Origin: a virus
Virus record (IMG/VR): IMGVR_UViG_3300028800_000044
Location: 1 to 38,068 of that record
Strand: one strand, 5' to 3'
Length of the DNA stretch: 38,068 bases
The translations under genes and the position numbers were made by a program. This document shows, piece by piece, positions 1 to 5,852 of this stretch. Each line of letters opens with the position of its first letter. Position 1 is the stretch's first letter. The notes beneath the pieces were generated by a model. That model saw nothing but the letters and a program-made list of their open reading frames with translations, was not told the origin of the DNA and made no database searches.

Positions 1-127
1 TGCCCGCCGCTGGCAGTACCACCTGCCGACCTAATGCAGCTCCCGCACGACCATTCAGGACGGCTTTCTTTAAGCTAAACGCTCAGGAGTGTGACGATAA
101 CACCGAGCAGCTGTACGGCCTGCAGGA
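1..127. repeat. Left copy of 127-base terminal identity
   Basis: These bases are identical to 37942-38068. Two genes, Rz and Rz1, read in frame through the join if the copies are superimposed, so the two ends are one locus seen twice. The length of 127 equals a common maximum k-mer of de Bruijn assemblers, which suggests the overlap left when a circular or circularly permuted genome is linearised. A true short terminal repeat is less likely because it would lie inside coding sequence. Confidence 0.95.
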
Positions 128-158
128 TTGGGTCAGGAAGCAACAAGCAGTGAAATAG
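1..158 (+). CDS. Rz: Rz-like inner-membrane spanin, C-terminal part
   Basis: This is the end of the spanin gene that begins at 37638. Joining the ends gives one 153-residue frame ending at TAG 156-158. The part here encodes the C-terminal periplasmic region, which contains a CRPN stretch and a CDDN stretch and ends in a basic, glutamine-rich tail. Within it the Rz1 frame is embedded and ends at 78. The gene is the last of the rightward unit and lies 28 bases before the stem of a bidirectional terminator. The fragment is not a pseudogene; it is split only by the choice of the linear start. Confidence 0.85.
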   Translation, partial: PAAGSTTCRPNAAPARPFRTAFFKLNAQECDDNTEQLYGLQDWVRKQQAVK

Positions 159-186
159 ATTCTGCACCTCATGTTTTCAGACAAAA

Positions 187-218
187 AAAGAGGGAGGCCA
201 GCAACGGTCTCCCTCTTT
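187..218. terminator. Bidirectional intrinsic terminator between convergent units
   Basis: An inverted repeat has 10 paired bases (187-196 with 209-218) that extend inward by one G-T and two G-C pairs around a six-base loop. A run of A at 183-189 gives a U tract for the leftward transcript, and TTTcaTTTT follows on the plus strand. It sits between the end of Rz at 158 and the end of the last leftward gene at 234, where both units need to stop. Confidence 0.88.
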
Positions 219-233
219 CATTTTAGTTGTAGG

Positions 234-422
234 TTACGCTGCGCCCTGAGGAGCTTGAGCCTGCGCTGCGTTGGCATTTGCAAGGGCAATGCGCTTGTTC
301 TGGATGATGGTTTTTACCTCAACCTCGACCTCAGACATCACCTGCTCGATGTCCTTGCCCGCCTCCTGCGCGTAAGCGACAATCTCAGCCTCAATTTTGT
401 GTAGCGTTGCTAAAATACTCAT
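234..422 (-). CDS. Small hypothetical protein, last gene of leftward unit
   Basis: This 62-residue protein has a predicted helical, acidic body with alternating E, V and K (residues about 8-45) and a C-terminal tail rich in Ala, Gln and Asn. No signal peptide or membrane segment is seen. A GAAAGGA ribosome site lies upstream of the ATG. The start overlaps the end of the previous gene by four bases, so the two are probably co-translated. It ends just before the shared terminator. I do not recognise a family; the composition would suit a small structural or regulatory protein, but nothing fixes a role. Confidence 0.7.
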   Translation of the reverse strand: MSILATLHKIEAEIVAYAQEAGKDIEQVMSEVEVEVKTIIQNKRIALANANAAQAQAPQGAA

Positions 423-850
423 TGGTAGTCCTTTCGTGGGGGAGAGATTAAACCAGCCAGGAGCTTCCCCGTAACGCTCGCGGTGGTATTCTGGTTCACT
501 GAGCGAGCCTCAGCGACTGCTGTGTTGGCACCTGCCTCAAGCTGATAGAGCACCTTTAACAGCTCGCGCTTTGATACCGTGTGCTCCTCAAGGTGTATGC
601 CCGCAATCACAGCACAGCATCCCTGCAGCCACGCCATTATGGAGTCGTTTACCGGAAGCTGGGGCGTGGTGGCGCGGTGCATCAGCAGCTCTCCTGCCTT
701 CATTGCAGCATCGAGAACTGGCATTATTGCCTCGTCAAAAATATCATCCATTGACCAGTCGTTTCTGCCGAGCTTAATATCATAAGCCCTCATAGCTTCT
801 ATTATCTGCGTGCGCAGGCTGTCACGATTGTTCATTTTGTTGCTGCCCAT
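419..850 (-). CDS. Hypothetical protein, 143 aa
   Basis: A mostly helical soluble protein with no motif I can name. The middle (residues about 60-110) contains a hydrophobic, Cys-containing helix and an EEH segment; the C-terminus is Ala-, Thr- and Ser-rich. The start is uncertain: the first ATG at 850 lacks a clear Shine-Dalgarno site, and a second ATG five codons later is also poorly served. It overlaps the downstream 62-aa gene by four bases and follows a short candidate gene at 869-961. It belongs to the leftward early unit by position and strand. Confidence 0.7.
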   Translation of the reverse strand: MGSNKMNNRDSLRTQIIEAMRAYDIKLGRNDWSMDDIFDEAIMPVLDAAMKAGELLMHRATTPQLPVNDSIMAWLQGCCAVIAGIHLEEHTVSKRELLKVLYQLEAGANTAVAEARSVNQNTTASVTGKLLAGLISPPRKDYQ

Positions 851-868
851 AGAAAGGTTGAAATTTTC

Positions 869-961
869 TTACCCTTTGGGGCTATCATAAAACACCGCAC
901 GGCATAAAGCCAATTTGTTGGCCGTATATTTCGGCGCACGACAAACGGTATAAAGCGCCAT
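869..961 (-). CDS. Candidate 30-aa small protein
   Basis: A short frame fills the gap between the genes at 419-850 and 974-1240. An AAGGTGG ribosome site sits five bases before the ATG at 961, a better site than those of several neighbours. The peptide is basic and Cys/Tyr-containing (starts MALYTVCRAPKY, ends YDSPKG). Tight packing of leftward genes and the good ribosome site favour a real gene. Its length makes a chance frame possible, and no family is recognised. Confidence 0.45.
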   Translation of the reverse strand: MALYTVCRAPKYTANKLALCRAVFYDSPKG

Positions 962-973
962 AATCGCCACCTT

Positions 974-1240
974 TTATAAATTCCCACGGCTCAGCCTTTC
1001 AATCTCTCTGTCGATATACCAGCGCGCCTTCTTGAGGTCTTCAAGGCGCTTTTCTTCCATGCGCAGGTTTGCCTCTGTTGCCTGCATTGCAGGATGAATG
1101 CCTGGGTTTTTAAGCCCAGCCCTCCAGAGGTACTTTATGGCATTGCCCACGTTGAACGTCATGTGCTCCACAACCGTGATGCACTCCACGCCTGATGGAT
1201 GGCTGTTGTAATGCTTTGGGTGATTGACGTTATCGCTCAT
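974..1240 (-). CDS. DUF3310-type phage protein
   Basis: The 88-residue protein starts with NVNHPKHY and continues with GVECITVVEHM, GNAIKYLWRAG and a Leu/Lys-rich helix ending in KKARWYIDREI. This is the hallmark pattern of DUF3310, a family that includes the T7 gp1.7-type nucleotide kinase region. Role in nucleotide metabolism is known only for T7 gp1.7, so it is an inference here. The start is placed at the ATG overlapping the TAA of the upstream gene (TAATG), with GGAGG eight bases before it; a longer GTG-initiated version of six more codons is less likely. Confidence 0.88.
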   Translation of the reverse strand: MSDNVNHPKHYNSHPSGVECITVVEHMTFNVGNAIKYLWRAGLKNPGIHPAMQATEANLRMEEKRLEDLKKARWYIDREIERLSRGNL

Positions 1241-1497
1241 TACCATATCCTCCACCAAGGCTTTGTGCCGCCAGTGAGCGCCGCAATGTCAGCGTCCTTG
1301 ACGACGTATAGTGAGCCTGACGGCATTGCCACTACCCAATCTCCCTGACCTATTTCCAGCTGGCCGGTTGGAGTGTTGACAAGGTAACGGTCTGGGCGGC
1401 TGTACGAGATTCCACGCTCAGGAGCGTCAACGCGCTGAGCCTTCTGGTATAGGATGCCTGGGAAAGGCACGCCATTGAACTGTCGCTTTTTAATCAT
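1240..1497 (-). CDS. Small hypothetical protein with GDWVV motif
   Basis: An 85-residue protein with a probable small beta fold. The section TPTGQLEIGQGDWVVAMP resembles a domain common in phage early and structural genes, where a conditioned residue is followed by a GD(W/Y)(V/I) turn and a tail ending in aromatic residues. No enzymatic residues are evident. The ATG at 1497 overlaps the upstream stop by four bases and is preceded by GGGGGAG; a GTG four codons earlier is an alternative. Function unknown. Confidence 0.75.
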   Translation of the reverse strand: MIKKRQFNGVPFPGILYQKAQRVDAPERGISYSRPDRYLVNTPTGQLEIGQGDWVVAMPSGSLYVVKDADIAALTGGTKPWWRIW

Positions 1498-2084
1498 AAA
1501 CTCCCCCACTGTTTTGCCATAGCAAATGCTATGCCGTGATAAGTAATAGACCTCAGCAGACCTCGGTCTGCTGAGGGCGTCATATAAAATGATTTCTGCT
1601 GCAGGTGCAACGGTAGAGCTTCTGTTGCCTCTTTAAGGTCGCTGATTGGCATTAGCTTTGGCAGCCCGCGCAACCATAGGCATGTTGCTTTCTTTTCCAT
1701 GTGGCCAAACATCCACGGCTGTATAACCTGGTCCGCTCTCCTGCCTGCATTGTGCTCAGGCGCACGCATTATAGGGTTTTCAACGCATACCCGTGGTATT
1801 GGCGAGTTCAAAAGCTCCTTAAAGAAGATTGATGCCAGAGCGGCTTTATTAGGCCTTTCTGGTTCAATATACAGGTGCTTATTGCCACTGTTTGCAAGAT
1901 AGGTGCAGGGAGGATGGAAGATTGCCAGGTCCCAGCCATCATTGATAACAGCAAGCACGTCATCTTGGATATGCGGCCCTTTAGCTCTGGTGGGCAGAAC
2001 ATCACACGACACTGCATCATGACCAAGCCTGATGAACTGGTCACGCACTACGCCAGAGAACTCACAACCGATGAGTACACGCAT
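1494..2084 (-). CDS. Cytosine-C5-methyltransferase-like protein, short
   Basis: The 196-residue protein opens with VLIGCEFSGVVRDQFIRLGH, a nucleotide-binding start like motif I of DNA cytosine methyltransferases. It continues with a motif-IV-like IFHPPCTYLANSG (catalytic Cys in PPC) and a motif-VI-like VCVENPIM. C5 methyltransferases are usually 300 aa or longer because of a target-recognition region; that region seems absent. Related short proteins are common in phages and are annotated as methyltransferases without proof of activity. It may modify phage DNA or have taken another role. ATG start at 2084, two bases after the upstream gene. Confidence 0.72.
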   Translation of the reverse strand: MRVLIGCEFSGVVRDQFIRLGHDAVSCDVLPTRAKGPHIQDDVLAVINDGWDLAIFHPPCTYLANSGNKHLYIEPERPNKAALASIFFKELLNSPIPRVCVENPIMRAPEHNAGRRADQVIQPWMFGHMEKKATCLWLRGLPKLMPISDLKEATEALPLHLQQKSFYMTPSADRGLLRSITYHGIAFAMAKQWGSL

Positions 2085-2086
2085 TT

Positions 2087-2428
2087 CTAACCCTCCTGCC
2101 CGTCAACGATGTTGCGAGCGTCCATGATAATCTCGTTGAGCGTTTGCACTGATTCCTCAAATGGAATTAACCAGCGCCCACATTCGTCTGCGTCGCTCGT
2201 CATCTTTGCTATTCGCTCCACGAGTTCCATTGCACGCTTTCGCTGCTGCATTTCACTGATTTGTTTCATGCCCCTATCAGCTGCACGTGTAGTGCGCGGA
2301 CTTTCGTATCCGTAGGTATGGACTGCACAATAATTTGTCCCAGGCTTCGCAAGGCGTGAACACGGGCGCGTTGTGCCATAACGCCAGTCTCCAGCTGTTG
2401 CCTTGCAAGTTGTCCTAAGCGCTACCAT
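2087..2428 (-). CDS. Small protein with N-terminal Cys/His cluster
   Basis: In this 113-residue protein the first third holds TCKAT, RPCSRL and NYCAVHTYG, spaced like a small zinc-binding knuckle (C-x(n)-C-x(n)-C-x2-H). The remainder is helical and charged, with MKQISEMQQRKRAMELVERI suggesting a coiled coil. I place the start at the ATG of 2428, which overlaps the stop of the ASCH gene by seven bases; a GTG four codons upstream is possible. Metal binding and any nucleic-acid contact are inferences from residue spacing. Confidence 0.7.
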   Translation of the reverse strand: MVALRTTCKATAGDWRYGTTRPCSRLAKPGTNYCAVHTYGYESPRTTRAADRGMKQISEMQQRKRAMELVERIAKMTSDADECGRWLIPFEESVQTLNEIIMDARNIVDGQEG

Positions 2429-2787
2429 TTGATTAACCACCCATGATACTCACCAGCTGCATTGGCACGTCCCTTGAAGAAAGCCCACATATCAGCGTAG
2501 CAGGCAAAGCCGTCAGCCTGTGCGAACTCCTCAAGGCCTATGCCGGTTAGCGCTAAGCCCTTCCACAGCAGAGCGGTGTGCTCCATGAGGATGACCTGAG
2601 TCACGCTCTTGCAGACCGCTTCCCTGAGCAGCTTACACGCCTTGGTGCGCATACCGTGGTATAGCTGGAGGTCATCACCTGGCCGTAATGGAACCCCTGG
2701 GCTTTTATGTGCGGCATTCCTTATGGTCTGGTTCTTGGTGCCAGCCGCCACCTTGTCGGGGAACATTTTGAAATTGATTGCTACCAT
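2422..2787 (-). CDS. ASCH-like domain protein
   Basis: The 121-residue protein has the shape of small phage ASCH-domain proteins: a KNQTIR segment, RPGDDLQLYHGMRTKACKLL (the loop-strand where ASCH proteins contact RNA or nucleotides), and a C-terminal ADGF...MWAFFKG segment. ASCH domains are RNA-binding or RNA-modifying folds related to PUA; the actual substrate here is unknown. GGAG lies seven bases before the ATG. It sits between a small membrane protein and the Cys/His protein in the overlapping early run. Confidence 0.75.
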   Translation of the reverse strand: MVAINFKMFPDKVAAGTKNQTIRNAAHKSPGVPLRPGDDLQLYHGMRTKACKLLREAVCKSVTQVILMEHTALLWKGLALTGIGLEEFAQADGFACYADMWAFFKGRANAAGEYHGWLIKW

Positions 2788-2791
2788 GTGC

Positions 2792-2980
2792 CTACTCCAC
2801 CCAATTCTGCAGGGGCTCGATATTTAAGCCCTTACCCTTAAACTTCACACTCTTCTGGATGTTATCACCCATGATGATGAGGAAAAGCCCTACGTTGATA
2901 CGCCAGTCATTGATGACAAACATGCCACCAATCCAGAACACGGCACCAATAAACTGGTTTGCCCAAAATGTGCTGTTCAT
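2792..2980 (-). CDS. Small membrane protein, 62 aa
   Basis: Two hydrophobic stretches (residues about 6-24 and 28-40) suggest one or two membrane helices, followed by a basic C-terminal tail. The start ATG overlaps the stop of the exonuclease gene by four bases and has TGAGGT just upstream. Small membrane proteins in early phage operons often act on the host envelope or exclude other phages, but nothing here identifies a role. Confidence 0.7.
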   Translation of the reverse strand: MNSTFWANQFIGAVFWIGGMFVINDWRINVGLFLIIMGDNIQKSVKFKGKGLNIEPLQNWVE

Positions 2981-3495
2981 ATTGACCTCAGTATTTGGCT
3001 CAAGTGCTCAGCCTGTGTTTTGGCATCATCGAGCGCATTGTGATGAGTGCCGACACGGTTAAGCTTAATATCCTTTTTCAAGGCTGCTATTGTGCGGTAA
3101 CAACGGTCACCCCAATACGGCCACGGCTGCACCATTCCGGTTGCTTTGTAGGCATTCGAAAGGATAACGTTATCGAAGTTTGCACCGTTACCCCATATCA
3201 GTGAGTTTTTCTTATCGCCTACCCAATTTGAGAAGTCGAGAAGCGCGCCTATAAGAGGAACCATTTTACTCTGGTCATTGAAGGCCAATCTTGCCTCGTG
3301 TGATTGCTTCATCCACCACATCACCGTGGAGGCATCAATTTTAAGCCCAGCGTCCACACATGTCTGCGGGTCTATGATGAGATAGAACTCTTCCCCTAGT
3401 CCGTCATAAACGTCAAATTTAACAGCGCCAATGGCTAACATAGCCGCGTCACTGCCGTTACCAAGGGTCTCCAAGTCAAGCATTATATTATTCAT
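2977..3495 (-). CDS. DEDD-family 3'-5' exonuclease
   Basis: The 172-residue protein carries the three exonuclease motifs: MLDLETLG (D7, E9) as Exo I, WGNGANFDNV (D108) as Exo II, and THHNALDDAKTQA (H151/H152, D156/D157) as Exo III. The overall form, including WW..Q and the PYWGDRCYRT segment, matches the small phage and bacterial exonucleases related to exonuclease VIII's namesake entries and RNase AS (DnaQ superfamily). The expected reaction is removal of 3' nucleotides from DNA or RNA with two metal ions. AAGGAG is eight bases before the ATG. The gene overlaps the Ref-like nuclease upstream, which fits a DNA-processing block. Confidence 0.88.
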   Translation of the reverse strand: MNNIMLDLETLGNGSDAAMLAIGAVKFDVYDGLGEEFYLIIDPQTCVDAGLKIDASTVMWWMKQSHEARLAFNDQSKMVPLIGALLDFSNWVGDKKNSLIWGNGANFDNVILSNAYKATGMVQPWPYWGDRCYRTIAALKKDIKLNRVGTHHNALDDAKTQAEHLSQILRSI

Positions 3496-3790
3496 GGTCT
3501 TCGCTCCTTAAAAGTGATTGGGTTGTCTCAAGTAGAATAGTTTCTGTGCCATATCGTTCTTGCCATGCGCGCTTGCTCATCGCCTTACCGTCTATGCCAA
3601 GCGGGCCTAAGTGATGAGCCCAGCATAGCGGTATAACTTTATCGTGGTCTTTCCGCCCACCGCCGCCAGTACCGCAGTGATGGATTGTAATCCTCCCCCA
3701 GCACGAGCCTAGCTGCAATATGCACCCAAGAGACACTATTCTGTCCCATAGTTTGCGTTGTTTTGCAGTGGGCGGTTTTGCCTTTGCCAT
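3488..3790 (-). CDS. Ref-like RecA-dependent HNH nuclease
   Basis: This 100-residue protein has the pattern of the Ref family (recombination enhancement function of phage P1): a basic start, LWDRIVSLGCIL, an ITIHHCG strand (H37, H38), a Gly-rich turn with RKDHDKVIPLCWAHHLG (H59, H60), and a C-terminal WQERYGTETILL. P1 Ref cuts DNA within RecA-bound displacement loops. Here the second Cys of a zinc knuckle is shifted (GSCW). I choose the ATG that overlaps the upstream stop (TAATG), with GGAAAG before it; two earlier in-frame ATGs are poorer. Family call is from motif layout only. Confidence 0.78.
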   Translation of the reverse strand: MAKAKPPTAKQRKLWDRIVSLGCILQLGSCWGRITIHHCGTGGGGRKDHDKVIPLCWAHHLGPLGIDGKAMSKRAWQERYGTETILLETTQSLLRSEDHE

Positions 3791-3999
3791 TACTTTGCTT
3801 TCCATACCTTGCATAGGTGGCCTCTATCGCTTACTTTCACCTCTCCAGTTGCGACAATCTTACCCTGCTTCTTGAGCGTGCTAAAACAACGGCGCACGTC
3901 AATAAGAACTTCGCCGCTACAGATTGACACTCCCTCAGGTGTGCAGCCATGAAGACACGATTTAATGATGTTGAATATACGAGATTGACGAGTTGCCAT
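3790..3999 (-). CDS. Small winged-helix-like protein
   Basis: A 69-residue basic protein. RIFNIIKSCL, a short linker, VLIDVRRCFSTLKKQGKIVATGEVKV and a closing strand resemble the helix-turn-helix plus beta wing of small DNA-binding proteins: a recognition helix followed by a K/G turn and two strands. AGGAGG lies upstream. It starts one base after the stop of the gene at 4001-4174. A role in regulating early genes or in DNA processing is plausible but not shown. Confidence 0.68.
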   Translation of the reverse strand: MATRQSRIFNIIKSCLHGCTPEGVSICSGEVLIDVRRCFSTLKKQGKIVATGEVKVSDRGHLCKVWKAK

Positions 4000-4000
4000 G

Positions 4001-4174
4001 TTACCTTACCTCCTGTGAGCACCATACCTTGATTTCTGTTGCGAGACCTTCCTGGCGATGGTGCGTCACCATGAACTCGACATCAATACCTGCAGCTGCT
4101 GCAATGATACACTCATCACTTAGGTCTGCCACCTTCTCACGGATGCGTTCAGCGATTAAAATAGCATCTAGCAT
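4001..4174 (-). CDS. Hypothetical protein, 57 aa
   Basis: The 57-residue frame (MLDAILIAERIREKVADLSD at the start, WCSQEVR at the end) fills the space between 3999 and 4168. GAGGG lies six bases before the ATG, and the ATG overlaps the stop of the upstream gene by seven bases. The first half is an amphipathic helix; a Met-Val-Thr-His-His strand follows. Coupling on both sides and the ribosome site make it a confident gene although it is short. No family recognised. Confidence 0.72.
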   Translation of the reverse strand: MLDAILIAERIREKVADLSDECIIAAAAGIDVEFMVTHHRQEGLATEIKVWCSQEVR

Positions 4175-4395
4175 TTGATGCCCTCCAGTGTTTTCTTGGT
4201 GGTGTCGATGTGGATTGTCACCACAGCGCCCTCAGGAGGTGGTTGGTGAAACTGTATCTTGTGACCATCCCATGACTTTAGCGGCCACTCCACACCGTTG
4301 ACAAAGCCATGTACGGCGCTTATAGGGACGGCTGCCAGGTGTCTGGCTATGAGCTTCTTACGTTTGGCGCGCTCGCGCTGTCTGGCCTTTGTCAT
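4168..4395 (-). CDS. Small basic hypothetical protein
   Basis: The 75-residue protein starts with a very basic helix (KARQRERAKRKKLIARHLAA) and ends with a short beta section (VVTIHIDTTKK). The basic head suggests nucleic-acid contact. Its ATG overlaps the stop of the XRE gene by four bases, so it is probably expressed with that regulator. No family recognised. Confidence 0.7.
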   Translation of the reverse strand: MTKARQRERAKRKKLIARHLAAVPISAVHGFVNGVEWPLKSWDGHKIQFHQPPPEGAVVTIHIDTTKKTLEGIKC

Positions 4396-4772
4396 CGCGC
4401 ACCGTCCTTGAAGTTCTGCCCAAGGTTTATGAAGATGGCCTTGACAAGGTTTGCCACCGCTACCTGCACATCCTCTGGAAGGTGGTTATACTCCTCAGTA
4501 ACCTTCTGCTCACGACGCACATCAGCGAGGGTGCGTGTCTCGGCCTTCTTAATCTCTCCCTGCACGCCGGTAAAGAGCTGCTCCAGCTCAACCTCAAGCG
4601 TGTTTGCAAACTCCACCAGGCGGCTGGCGCTGATGCGGTTGGTGCCACGCTCATACTTCTGGATTTGCTGGAATGACAGGCCCACTGCTGTGCCAATATC
4701 CTCCTGCGACATACCACGCTTTATGCGTATGTCGCGCAGGTTCTTGCCCACGATTTCATCAATAGGATTCAT
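4392..4772 (-). CDS. XRE-family transcriptional regulator
   Basis: A 126-residue DNA-binding protein. The helix-turn-helix spans about residues 9-65: GKNLRDIRIKRGMSQEDIG is helices 1-2 and VGLSFQQIQKYERGTNRI contains the recognition helix. The QKYERG(T/A)NRI string is typical of alphaproteobacterial XRE regulators. The C-terminal half is helical and may be for dimerisation; no RecA-sensitive protease domain is present, so it is not a LexA/CI-type repressor. It lies between the ERF gene and a small basic gene, deep inside the leftward operon rather than at the control region, so it may act late on early promoters. Confidence 0.9.
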   Translation of the reverse strand: MNPIDEIVGKNLRDIRIKRGMSQEDIGTAVGLSFQQIQKYERGTNRISASRLVEFANTLEVELEQLFTGVQGEIKKAETRTLADVRREQKVTEEYNHLPEDVQVAVANLVKAIFINLGQNFKDGAR

Positions 4773-5683
4773 GGCGCTTGCTCCTCACACAGTCTGCGTA
4801 ACTCAATGGACTTGCCCACCAGAGCATCGTCTTTTGACATCGCCTCGATGATGGCTATGTGCTTTATCAGCACCTCAGCTCGCCTCTCTTGAGGAAGGTT
4901 GCGCAGTTTGCTTTCAAGTGTGGCGGCTGCCTCCTGCAGAGATAACGGCTGCGATGCCTTTGGTGCCTGCTTTTCAGCCTCGGTCTGCACCCGCTCGCTA
5001 AACTTATCCTCTTTCTTTCCGTCCTCTGGCTTCACACCGTCCAGGTCATCATCGACGTGGTAGATATTGAACGCGCCAACCAATGCACCACGCCGGCTGT
5101 ATTTTGCCGTTGATAGGGCGGCTTGGCTGTTGTTCTTTGCGCCAGTGGTATCGAGCGGCATATACGAGCCCTCATAGACCTCCTTATGACCGCCTACGTG
5201 GCGCACGGTGAGAATCTGGCAAGCCCAGCCCTTAGCATCAGTCCGCGTGCTGTATTCCTTGGTTATGCCGTATTTGCGGCAGATAGGGTCAAGCACGCCC
5301 TCGATGTCGTCAAGGTCAGAGTATGCCCTGCTTTGCTTCTCATTCTTTTTGTCAACAAACTCGATGAGCTTTGTCTTTGGTATTGGTGGCAGCTCCATAG
5401 CGACGGCAACCTTGGCGATGTTGAACTCACGCTCACCCTGCCGGTCTTCTGCCTCCTTCTGCATATTCCAAAGCGTCTGCAGCACCATGACATTATCAGC
5501 AGCACCTTCACTGCCAGCGATTGACAGCGCAGTGCGTGACAGCGTTTCGATTATCTGGTTGCTGGTCTTCCGGTCATGCGCGATGATTTGCGCAGGCACG
5601 GATATAATCTGACCATGAACCTCACGCGGTTGCTGAGCTTGTTGTGGCTGGGGCTTATGCTTTTTGTTGGTGGCTTTCCTCAT
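4769..5683 (-). CDS. erf: ERF-family single-strand annealing protein
   Basis: The 304-residue protein has the ERF core at about residues 55-215: FVDKKNEKQSRAYSDLDDIEGVLDPICRKYGI, then HVGGHKEVYEGSYMPLDT, and KNNSQAALSTAKYSRRGALVGAFNIYHVDDDLDG, the most conserved part. ERF proteins form rings that anneal complementary single strands and help circularise phage DNA, usually with a partner exonuclease. The RecE-like nuclease is two genes upstream, which supports that role. An acidic and Lys-rich linker and a helical tail follow the core. The ATG overlaps the stop of the 51-aa gene by four bases; the C-terminus overlaps the XRE start. Confidence 0.9.
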   Translation of the reverse strand: MRKATNKKHKPQPQQAQQPREVHGQIISVPAQIIAHDRKTSNQIIETLSRTALSIAGSEGAADNVMVLQTLWNMQKEAEDRQGEREFNIAKVAVAMELPPIPKTKLIEFVDKKNEKQSRAYSDLDDIEGVLDPICRKYGITKEYSTRTDAKGWACQILTVRHVGGHKEVYEGSYMPLDTTGAKNNSQAALSTAKYSRRGALVGAFNIYHVDDDLDGVKPEDGKKEDKFSERVQTEAEKQAPKASQPLSLQEAAATLESKLRNLPQERRAEVLIKHIAIIEAMSKDDALVGKSIELRRLCEEQAP

Positions 5684-5835
5684 ATCAGTCTCTCCTCTAA
5701 TTTTTCATCAAGTTGTTTTTCGAGCTGTTTGCTATCGTGTAAGGCATCATGACTTCGTGTCTTGAAATACCTTTTTTGGGCGGCCCTTACTTTACGGGTA
5801 AGTTCTATAATTTCATCTTTTTCTACCTCTGTCAT
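5680..5835 (-). CDS. Hypothetical 51-aa coiled-coil protein
   Basis: This short frame (starts MTEVEKDEIIELTRKVRAAQ, ends KLEERLI) is almost wholly charged helix with heptad-like Leu/Ile spacing. A GGGGAT site lies upstream, and its TGA overlaps the ATG of the ERF gene by four bases, so translation is likely coupled. It lies between the nuclease and annealing genes and could be an accessory to them; that is only an inference from position. Confidence 0.72.
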   Translation of the reverse strand: MTEVEKDEIIELTRKVRAAQKRYFKTRSHDALHDSKQLEKQLDEKLEERLI

Positions 5836-5852
5836 GGTATCCCCTTTGTTGG

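Noticed and set aside
1-127. Short direct terminal repeats as in T7
   Set aside because: The repeat lies within the spanin genes, which are completed only if the ends are joined, and its length equals an assembler k-mer.
4309-4851. 180-codon plus-strand frame opposite the XRE gene
   Set aside because: A shadow of the minus-strand genes: Cys/Ser-rich, no ribosome site, and the XRE motif is clear on the other strand.
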